Assembly: GCF_000165425.1 (NCBI RefSeq)
Contig: NW_001799444.1
Location: forward strand, 248,001 to 312,000
Source of the DNA: Paramecium tetraurelia
Lineage: Eukaryota; Ciliophora; Oligohymenophorea; Peniculida; Parameciidae
Length of the DNA stretch: 64,000 bases
Reading direction: 5' to 3'
The position numbers were made by a program, and so were the translations under genes. Below, piece by piece: positions 13,370-23,647 of the stretch. The notes beneath the pieces are model-generated. The model was not told the origin of the DNA, made no database searches, and worked only from the letters and a program-made list of their open reading frames with translations. The stretch's first letter is position 1. Each line of letters opens with the position of its first letter.

Positions 13370-15917
13370 ATGAGTTCTTATAAGAAAGTCTCTCCCAAAC
13401 AGAGTGACGAATTCAGACCCCATCTAATAAAAGTCGATCTTTCATTGGCTCCTATAAAAGAAAATACTGAGTCAGTTCGATCAGTCAATTTTCCTTCTGA
13501 AATCTAATTATTGCCTTAACCAATTGTACCAACAAGGACTAGTATACATGTTAAAAAAGTAAATCTGATCAATTATTCAGCTAAATAGAAATAGTGAAAG
13601 AATGTTAATCATAAAAAAAGATAAAGATGCATCGGAATATTTAAAATCATAAAAAAATGTTTTGATTTATAAAATGTTTTAAACAGAATCATTGGTAAGG
13701 AAATTTATAGAAAAACTAAAACGGTAAGCTTACATTTTACCTAAAGTAATTTCAAATCAGATGCAGAATTTCTTAAAAGAGAAATACATTGATGATGTTA
13801 TAATTTTAGATAAACTAAGGAAATAAAATCAATAACCTAAAAAGGAGTTATTTCCAATTTTGAATCCAACTGCCATCTTTATATTTTCCTGGAACATATT
13901 GAGGGCTCTTCAATTGATGTTTTTGACATGGTGGTTACCATTTAAAGTAGCATTCCAACCGAATTATTAGTTTGAAAGCATAGAACTATCCTTAATCTAT
14001 ATATTTATTTTTGATATCGTTTTAAAATTGAACTAAGGTTTTATAAAGGAAGGAGATTATATCATGGATAGAACACAAATATTAAAACATTATGTTTCAA
14101 CAGAACTCACAGAAGATACTATCTATTTTCTTACCTAACTAATTGTCATCGATAAAATTGATATCAAAACACATATACTTTTTGAAATATTAGTTTTGAT
14201 TTAGTTTGCTATTAATTATAAAAAACTTAAGAAGAAAATTAAAAAATTTGAAGAAATATTTGCAACCAAAGCAGGGTACATCTAATTAACTAATTTATTA
14301 CAACTAATTATTACAGTATTCTATTTTGCTCATCTTATGGCTTGTATTTGGTATTATATAGGGGTTATAAGTTTGAATGTTTACGAAGTATCTTGGACTA
14401 CCAAATTCTAACCTCACTCTTCAGATCCCCTCTATTATTATTTATATTCATTCTATTGGGCAACAACAACAATGGTAACAGTCGGTTACGGAGATATATC
14501 GGCTTAAAATAGTTACGAAGTTTTGTGTGCTACAGTGTTAATGATATTCTCAACAGGGATGTTTGCATATGCTATCAATCAAATAGGAGATATATTTACA
14601 CATATTGATACAGAACAATAAACATATAAACGTACTCTATTATTAATTAATAATTACATGAAAAAAAATCAAGTAGATTAGTAAGTTCAAAGTAGAATCA
14701 GAAATTACATCAAATATCAAGCTAAGATAAAACAATAAAGTTAAAATGATGAAATCGATCAAATTTTGAAATAACTTCCCTCTTATATATTTGCTGATCT
14801 CTAAAAAAATATATAAAACAAGATTATGTCTGAAATATCCTTTTATAAATCTAACTTTTCTAAAAGTGTTATTCCCATTATATCTTAAACATTACAAATA
14901 TAATCTTACACCCCTAAAGAAATCATCTTTTAATAAGGTTAATTAGATGATTGCAGCTTATATACTGTTTGGAAAGGGGAAGTCTTGATAGTTGAAAATT
15001 AAACTGGCAAGCTTTTGGCAACTCTGGGTAAAGGATAAAGTTTTGGTGAGGTAGAATTTTTAACTTCTCAGCATAGATAATTTACTGCCATAAGCAAAGA
15101 TTTAAGTTAAGTGTTAAGGATGCCAAGAGATACCTTTTTGAAAATTATCAAATTTTCTACCATTGATGTTGAACATTTTCACAAACTCAAAGATTAGTTA
15201 ATGTTCTATCATATAAATTAAATTTCATCATGCTATTGTTGTTCAGAAAATCATAGCATTACCGATTGTCCTTATTCTTTCTATAAACCCAATCGAGATA
15301 TAATAAGATAAAGAGATAATGCTTAAGAAAGTGTATCAATAAGAACAATGTTTGAAAGAGTTGAATAAAAGAAGGGATAATTTTAACTTCAAACTTTGAA
15401 ATCATATTCTGATGATAAAGAAGAGTTAGGATCTAGATTGCAATCAATAAAAAATGAGACTGCTCCTGCAATAAGTCCTCAAAGATCAAGGAAAAAAACA
15501 TTAACTCCATTTAATTTTAAAAATTTTGGATAACATTATACAGATGAGAAACTATTAGAAAGCCCCAATTTTACATAAAGTTAGTTAGAAATTTAAAATG
15601 AATAAAATTCTAACAAAATAAGTGTTCATCAAATATTGGAACTTCCATCAATAAAAAATAGGCAATCGAACTCAAATAATCATATTATTATATCATCGCT
15701 TAGTTAACTCGAAATAATAGAATAGGAGTTCCGAAAGGTTTTTATGTTGGACATTGATAAGATTGGTGTATTTAAAGGATATTTTCCTCAAAATAACATA
15801 GAAGTGGTTTTGCTATCGTTTAGAAAACTGATGAGGAGTAAGAAAATAGTTATCACTGAAACTCTTTTAGAATTGACAAGAAGGAAAATATAAACAGAAA
15901 ATAACTAATTTTTATGA
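13370..15917 (+). CDS. Cyclic-nucleotide-type six-helix K+ channel, copy 1
   Basis: 841 codons with one 22-nt intron. The soluble N-terminus is followed by S1 (ALQLMFLTWWLPFK), voltage-sensor helices, S5 (YFAHLMACIWYY), and the pore loop YWATTTMVTVGYGD with a K+ selectivity filter TVGYGD. S6 and a C-linker lead to a cyclic-nucleotide-binding domain (FQQGQLDDCSLYTVWKGE, GKGQSFGEVEFL). The phosphate cassette lacks the usual Arg-Ala pair, so nucleotide binding is doubtful. Behind the domain sits a cysteine motif CYCCSENHSITDC (15231-15269), resembling a CCHC zinc knuckle. The Gln/Ser-rich tail ends with a conserved small block. It would sit in the ciliary or plasma membrane. The next gene downstream is a tandem paralogue. 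Confidence 0.9.
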
Positions 15918-16247
15918 TTTATAAGAATTATTGTTCCTCTTTAAATATTGCAATAAAGTATCAATAGATTATTTTTAAATATATACTAAAAGATTCTATT
16001 CCTCAACATAAATTTATTGATCTATATACTAATTTGTAATTGAAATAATTATTTATCTTCATAGCTTAATTAATTGAATAGATATCATCTATTTTATTAA
16101 TTTGAAGATATATTTTTATAAAATTCTTTTTGAATAATAACTTTAATTTTATAAGTACCAATTAGTATTGATTACATCTGAAATTAGTATCCTATTTAAG
16201 CTAAGTTATTTAATTTAAATAATTAATTATTTCAATTCTCAATTTGT
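15918..16247. other. Intergenic region between tandem K+ channels
   Basis: 330 bp of AT-rich DNA between the stop of copy 1 and the start of copy 2. It contains many TTAATT-type runs and no open frame, RNA-like structure or direct repeat that can be seen by eye. It presumably holds the 3' end of copy 1 and the promoter of copy 2. Confidence 0.4.
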
Positions 16248-18967
16248 ATGACTGATGATTTAGAACAAACTTTGTACAATGACTTAAAATTAGCAGGTGT
16301 AATTTTTGTTTTAAATTAGGATCTTCTAGAATCTCAGATTCATTTAGGCCACACCTAATTCATCTAGATATGTAAGACATACCTTTCAAGGAGAACTCTG
16401 AATCAGATTCTGTGCCATAAGCAAATTCTTTAAGAAATTTGCGTTTTAGTATTTCCAAGGGTAAAAATTAAGATATCAGTTCATTTAATAATTTCCAATA
16501 ATAAAATAATTTTTAAGATAAGAACGATAAGCAAAAGCATTCAAGGAATAGTGGAATGGCAAAAATGTTGGTGATTAATAATCTGGTAAAATAATTTATT
16601 GAGAAATTAAAAAAGAATGCATACATATTCCCAAGAATACATGGTGATTAAATCAGAGACAATATGAGGGAAGCGTTGAATAAAAAAAAAAATTGGAAAA
16701 AGATGAAATAAATATAGAGTTCTGAAGATGGCAGTAAAATATAGATATAAAGAAAACTTCCCGTATTTAATCCTGCAAGTAAAGTGATGTTAATATGGGA
16801 ATTTTTTAGAGCTATATAATTAACAATATTACTGTGGTGGTTGCCATTTAAAATTGCCTTTAATCCATCTTCAAGTAAAAATATTGATGACTTTGAGAGT
16901 GCTTTAACATACATATTTGCAGCAGATTTAATAATTAAATTTAATAGAGGTATATTTGATTAAGGGAAATTGATAAAAAATAGAATCAATATTCTGAAAC
17001 ATTACGTTTCTAATGAAATGCATGAAGACATTATATATTTTATTACATTGATATTTGTAATAAGTGATGTAGGAATAAGGGCTGGTGGATTTTAAGAAGT
17101 AATTGTATTATTACAATTTGGTTTGAACTTTATTAAGTTGAAGAAGTACTTAACCAAATATGAAGAATCTTTTGTTGAATCTTCAATTCTGACAGAAATA
17201 GTAAAATTAATATAATTGATAATAATCACATTTTACTTTGCACATTTTATGGCATGTATTTGGTATTATGTGGGAGTCAAAAGTATAGAATTGAAAGAAA
17301 TATCATGGACACAAGATCCAAAATTTGAAGATTCTACTATTTTATAGATGTATATTTACTCATTTTATTGGGCAACAACCACTATGGTTACTGTAGGATA
17401 TGGAGATATATCTGGTAAAAATATATATGAAGTATTATGTGCAATTGTCCTTATGATATTTTCAAGCGGAATTTTTGCATTTTCTATGAATCAAATAGGA
17501 TCAATATTTACAAACATGGATGCCTAGAAATAGTAATATAAGAGAACTTTATTACTAATTAATTAATACATGAATAATAATTAAGTTGCAGAATAGCTTT
17601 AGGGTAGAATTAGAAATTATTTGAAATATCATTATCATAAATAAGAAAAACTTTATAAAAATGAAATAAGTGGTATTATTGATAAATTACCAACAACACT
17701 GAAATCCGAATTAATTCAGGATGTGTAATTTAGAGTTATGCAATGCATTCCTTTTTTTAATAAAAACTTTTCATAAGAAATTCTTCCTTAAATAGCCTGT
17801 GAATTAAATCTATAATCTTATACACCAAGAGAAATTATTTATCAATAAAATCAAATAGATGAATGCAATATCTTCATAGTATGGAAAGGAGAAGTCAATT
17901 TAATCGATGATAACTCAGGTAAAGTACTCAAAAAATTTACTACTGGATAATGCTTTGGAGAGTTAGAATTCTTAACTAATTAAAAGAGATTAGGTACTGC
18001 TATTAGCTGCGATTTCAGTCAAATATATTTTATATCTAGGAATCAATTTCTGAAAATACTAAATTCTTATAATCATGATTTTCAACAATTTCATTAGCTA
18101 AAAGATGAGATTTTATTTAATTACAATTCTTCTTCTATTGAGTGCTATTGTTGCCAAGAATCTCATTCTATTTGGAAATGTCCATTTATCCATTATAAAC
18201 CTGATTTAGAAAGAGTTATTAAGAAGAATTTCTTTTAGGATTCTCAACAAGAACGCTTCTAATTCAAAAGAAAAGGAGTTCGTCATAATGTTTATTACTA
18301 AGAAAGTATACTTTAAAGCTCAAAGCATTTAAAGACATCAAATGATTTGGATAATAATACTGCAGGAGATATTCAGTAAATAGGTTCAATTAATGAATCT
18401 GAAGAATCAGCTGAAGAGAGTGCGAAATATGAAAAAAAGAGTGATCAACTATTAACTCTGTCTTATGCTTTACCTAGCGAAAGTCGGAGAAAAAGTCAGA
18501 GAACTAAATTTATATCAGCATCTCCTTTACAAGCAGAATCCCCACTTCTGAAACCAACTGATATGCTCCGATATGGTTAGAGACCAAGGAAAAGCCTTTT
18601 CTTTGCTGGGTAGAGTATAGTTACCGCTTTATAAACCAAACGCCATGAATCAGTACAAAAAGCTGCATCCTTAGGCTAATTACAGAATCTAATTTAGTAA
18701 TAATCTATTTATGAGAATGAAAATAATCTTGAACCATTAAGTATAATTGAAGGATTAGATAAAATGATAATATATTCTAATTATTTTCCAGAAAATAATT
18801 ACGATAAGATTATTGAATCTATAATGAAATACTTAAAAAAATTTAGATTAACTAGAGTATATATGATTCCGAATAAGTATTCTTTTGTAAGGTTGTAAAA
18901 ATATGATAAAATCAAATCTTAAGGAAAAAAGGCTATAATTTTAAAATAGAATGATTTTATTAAATGA
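16248..18967 (+). CDS. Cyclic-nucleotide-type six-helix K+ channel, copy 2
   Basis: 898 codons with one 23-nt intron that starts GTG. It is clearly paralogous to copy 1 throughout: RPHLIHLDMQDIP versus RPHLIKVDLSLAP near the start, S1 LTILLWWLPFK, S5 FYFAHFMACIWYYVG, pore YWATTTMVTVGYGD, and a cyclic-nucleotide-like domain (YQQNQIDECNIFIVWKGE, GQCFGELEFL). The zinc-knuckle-like CYCCQESHSIWKC lies at 18143-18181, followed by a CPFIHYKPD block shared by all copies. The tail is long and charged (EESAEESAKYEKKS). Like copy 1 it lacks the canonical Arg-Ala of the phosphate cassette. The basic voltage-sensor helix is weakly marked. Confidence 0.9.
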
Positions 18968-19260
18968 AATTAGTGATGAGATTGATATCTTTAAATTTAA
19001 TTGTGCCTGTGAGTTAAAATACAATAAAATTCAATAATTTCTTAATGTCATTCCTTGACCTTTTTTGTTTAAACAAAATATCAAAAGGATTAGTTCTTTA
19101 AATAAAATCATGTTCTTTCATTATCAAAATATTATTTAATCTACTCTCTATATGCCATCTTGTATTAAATATATCATATACTACGATATAATAATAATAA
19201 TATAAAATATGTAAAATAGTTTAAACTAAATAAATTAAAGATTTTATTTTTATTTGAAAT

Positions 19261-19742
19261 ATGACCAAAAAAACAAAGAAGGTGGGAATCACAGGTAAAT
19301 ATGGTACCAGATATGGTGCTTCTTTGAGAAAAATAATTAAGAAATTTGAAATTTCTTAACATTAGAGATATTTTAACACCTTCACAGGAGCAGTATGAAT
19401 TCAATTGAATATTAAGCACTCATTAAAAAGACAAGCTATTGGTATTTGGAGATGCACATAAACGGGATTACAAATTGCAGGTGGAGCATGGGAAGTAAAG
19501 TAAGATTATAATCTATCGTGAGTACTCCAGCTGGTTTGTCTGCTAAATAAGGTATGCTCAGAATTAAGAAATTGAAGGAGGATGCAGAAGTCGAGGTCAA
19601 AGATGAAAAGAAGGATCAAAAAGCAAAGCAATAATAATAGCCAAAAGAACAAAAGGAATAAAAACCAACCTAATAATAAAGTTCAAAGGGCAAATAACAA
19701 TAAGGAGGAGATAAAAAGAAAGTACAAGCAAAAAAGCAATGA
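19261..19742 (+). CDS. RPL37A: Ribosomal protein eL43 (L37a) variant lacking three zinc cysteines, with Gln/Lys tail
   Basis: 144 codons after introns of 24 and 23 nt. The start [20 protein letters not shown] and [18 protein letters not shown] are almost identical to eukaryotic eL43 of the large subunit. eL43 normally folds around one zinc held by CxxC...CxxC. Here the first pair reads NTFT, and the second reads RCTQTG, with only the first Cys kept, so three of four ligands are missing. The core motif GIWRCTQTG...AGGAW and VNTPAGL...RIKKLKE otherwise match. The last 40-45 residues are a Lys/Gln/Pro-rich extension (encoded with many TAA/TAG codons) not found in standard eL43, which is about 92 residues. 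It could be a zinc-free paralogue beside a normal copy elsewhere in the genome. Confidence 0.88.
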
Positions 19743-19946
19743 TATCGAATATATTATTTTACAGTACATAATAATAGCATTTACATTCAAATAACTTCCA
19801 TAATTATTACTAACTTAAAGATTTAATATAGATTATAATTATAAAGCATATTATAAATGATATTTAAATAAATATGAATTTATTGATTTCTGATAATGGA
19901 AGCTTGATTTAACCAATAATATAAATTTAAATATCCAATAATAAAC

Positions 19947-22900
19947 ATGAAAGCAATTAACGTTGGAATTGAAGCCATCGAGATTTATTTCCCTAAGACT
20001 TATGTTAACTAAGCAGAGCTAGGTACTAAAAATAAATAAGATTTCAGAATTATTCGATAATGTTTCTTAAGGGAAGTATACAGTAGGATTGGGTCAAGTG
20101 AATATGGCCTTTGTAAGACCTTTTGAAGATGTAAATACTATGGCATTGACAGGTAAATCGAAATCTAATAGTTAGTGGTCACAAATCTATTAGAGAAAAA
20201 CTAAATTAATCCTGCATTGATAGGTCGATTGGAAGTGGGCACAGAGTCATTGTTAGATAAATCGAAATCAACTAAAACTACACTTATGAGATTATTTGGT
20301 GATAATACAAATATTGAGGGAGTGACTTCAATAAATGCCTGTTATGGAGGCACAAATGCTTTATTCAATACTATTAATTGGATGTAGAGTGAGGCTTGGG
20401 ATGGGAGATATGGATTAGTAGTCTGTACTGATATAGCAGTTTATGCTAAAGGATCGGCAAGAACAACTGGAGGAGCAGGAGCAATTGCCATGTTAATAGC
20501 CCCGAATGCAACTTTTACCATAGATCCAATTAGAACAACTTATATGAAGGATAATTATGATTTTTATAAGCCAAACTTTCACAGTGAATACCCTACTGTA
20601 GATGGTCAACTATCAATATAGAGCTACTTATAATCAATTGACAATTGTATTTAATCCTATTATAAGAAAAACAATAATTTGGATGCTGATTTTTATTGTT
20701 TTCACAGTCCATTTCATAAGATGGTTTAGAAGTCATTCTTGAGAGTTAAATTAAATGAGTCGTTTGTTTAAAAGGGTGATACTGGATTCACATTCTAAAA
20801 TTTTAATGAAAAATAATCACAAATGCTTAAATTCTATTAAAATGATTGGTTGAATAAGGCGTTTCCCTCTTGTCTTTTATCCAGGGAATTAGGAAATATC
20901 TATACAGGAGCTCTATATGCAGGATTAGCAAGTTTGATCGAAACCTAAGATGATTTGATAAATAAAAGAATAATGATGTTCTCCTATGGTTCAGGCTGTG
21001 CAGCATCACTCTTCTTTTTGAGATGCAATAAATCAACAAGAATGATGAAACAGAATTCAAAGGTTCAAGAACGATTACAATAGAGGATTAGAATTTCCTG
21101 TATAGAATATGATCACATTATGTAATAAAGAGAGATAAATTACAATAAGCATAGCTAATAATATCAACCAAAATAAGTGGACTTATATCCAGGGACATTT
21201 TATCTGAAATCTATAGATGATAAATACAGGAGAGAATATCTCGTGCATAAACAAATATAATTGAACTAAACATCTGACATATTAGTACTTGACGAATCTA
21301 GATCTAACAAAAAAATTCAATAAATTAGAGATTAAATGACTAATAATAATAGTACAATTGATTAAACTTCTTAATAAACTTAAAAGTAATATAATCAATT
21401 GTGGACTGGATTTTATAAGAAAACTATATAATAAAGATTGGACTAATTGGAGAAAACAATGAATGTAAATGTTGAGCCATTCAAAGATGGAGGATTATCA
21501 TTGTAGAATGCCAATTTAATGGTTGAAAATTGCATTGGAAAGATTTCATATCCTCTTGGATTAGGATTAAATTTCCTAATAAATGGATAATGCTATTCAG
21601 TACCTATGGCTATAGAAGAACCATCTGTGATTGCAGCGGCTAGTGCAGCAGCGAAAACTATTAGTGAAGCTGGTGTTGGATTTCAAACATATTCAAGTCG
21701 TCCAGTGATGATGGGCTAAATCTAATTATTAGATGTCTCGAACTATTCAAAAATCGAATGTTTAATCGATTCCAACAGATAGACCATTATTAACAGAGGA
21801 AATTAAGCATGCTAAAGTATGGTGAAGAGAGGAGGAGGAGTAGAGGATGTGAAATGTAGAAACTTGAGTTAAGGACAATGTAGTGTGGATATATTTATCA
21901 ACGTATGTGATAGCATGGGAGCCAATTTAGTAAATACTGTTTTAGAATTCATTGCCCCTTTGATAGCAGAAATCACTGGCACTAGAATTGGGATTAAGAT
22001 ACTAACCAATCTATGTATGAATAGAAAAGTAACAGCCTAGTTTACCTTAGATATCGATAAGATGAATTATAAATCATTAAGTGGAAAAGATGTTGCTAAA
22101 CTAATGTTAGAAGCATATCAATTTGCAGATCTTGATATTTACAGAGCTGTAACACATAACAAAGGGATTATAAATGGAATTGAAGCAGTTTGTAATGCTA
22201 CTGGATAGGATGCAAGAGCAGTCAATGCATCTTTACATGGGTATGCATCTATGAGTGGACAATACAAACCACTTTCATAGTATAAGATAGTCGATAATAA
22301 ATTCATTGGGGAATTAACAGTTCCAATTAGTGTTGGAACTTAAGGAGGAGTCTTGCCTCAAAATCCTCTATATTCATAGATCTTGTCGATTTTGGACTAC
22401 CCAGATTCTCAGAAGTTGGCTGAAATTATTGTTTCTGTAGGATTAGCTTCAAATTTTGCAGCCTTGAGAGCCTTAGCTGTTGAGGGTATTTAAAAGGGAC
22501 ATATGACATTGCATGCAAGAAATATTGCAATAGCAAGTGGGATACCTGAACATCTTGTTGACGAAGCAGTTCTATTTATGAAAAATAGAAATAGCTTCAA
22601 TAAATAAACAGCATTGGAATTCCTTAAGGCTTATAATGTATTCTTCGAGATTGGTAAGGCTAAAGGGAAGTAGATGAAAGCATTTTGCACATTTTCAGGG
22701 TCTTTCGATATGATAGGCACTTAAGAAAAAGTAGATTTACATGTAGTCTTCGAATGCGATTAAAACAAGATTAATTTAAATTATGCTGATGATTCAACAA
22801 TGAACAGACAAATATTTGGATTGAAAGGTCAAGAGTGGTTGAAGAATTTGTTTTCAGTGTTGAACACAGTCAAAATAAATAAAGAGGCTGAATTATACTA

Positions 22901-23636
22901 GTCTAATAATTTGACATCCAAATTGAAGCTATTGGCAATTTTGATAAATTTATTATCTTTCAATATGTTAAGTCTTGATTTTGAGAGAGCAAAGAATTTC
23001 ATATTGAATTAAAAGCCTTGTTTAGGAGGTGCTGTTTCGTTGAAGTATGGGTTATCACTTATGAATGAATTAATGCACATCTTTGAATACAATATAGACT
23101 AATTCATTGGATTTCCTTAATTAAGATAAGCATTGATGGCAGAATTGAATAATGTTATTTTGGCACATGTCAAATCATTTGAATTGTTGCAATAGGCAAA
23201 GCAAGGTTAATTCAATTGTGAGGAATTCTTATGCACTAGATAGAAACGTTTGTCTTGTACAATGATGCTACTTTGTGATTGTATTTCATTAAAGAGTTTC
23301 AATCCCTCGATTATTGAAGAGATCAAATTACTTGGAAGAGTAATTGAGATTTAAATGACTTTGACAAGAGATACTTAGAAATGGAATAAGTAAGATAATC
23401 GTTACTATTATAGATCAACTCTCTCTGAACCTAACATGTATACTTATTGGCTGATTGCTAATTAGAAATTGATCCTCGGTGAAAATAAGGAGATCTTAAG
23501 TTCATTTTATAATGAGCATAACAGATTATTGATGTCTCTAATTTAAGAATTGGAAAAGAACATATCTCCTCAATTAAGTCATCTGAAAGATTAAGCCATG
23601 AATGCTATTCAACTATTTTATAAACCGAGATTGTGA
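19947..23636 (+). CDS. Fused mevalonate-pathway enzyme: HMG-CoA synthase + class II HMG-CoA reductase + polyprenyl-synthase-like domain
   Basis: 1,213 codons with two introns (25 and 23 nt) near the start. Residues ~1-430 are HMG-CoA synthase: [10 protein letters not shown] with the catalytic Glu, [17 protein letters not shown] with the nucleophile Cys, [12 protein letters not shown] with the His, and the family's C-terminal [19 protein letters not shown]. Residues ~470-900 are HMG-CoA reductase of the bacterial class II type: [83 protein letters not shown] and [11 protein letters not shown] with the catalytic His. Residues ~960-1195 look like a degenerate all-helical polyprenyl synthase. One polypeptide would therefore make HMG-CoA from acetoacetyl-CoA and acetyl-CoA and reduce it to mevalonate. 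No stop or frameshift separates the parts. The next gene starts 11 bp later. Confidence 0.9.
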
Positions 23637-23647
23637 TAATTATATTA

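Noticed and set aside
21000-21130. A second open frame at the end of the HMG-CoA synthase part suggested a frameshift.
   Set aside because: The first frame continues without TGA and carries the conserved [19 protein letters not shown] end of the synthase, so the other frame is a shadow.
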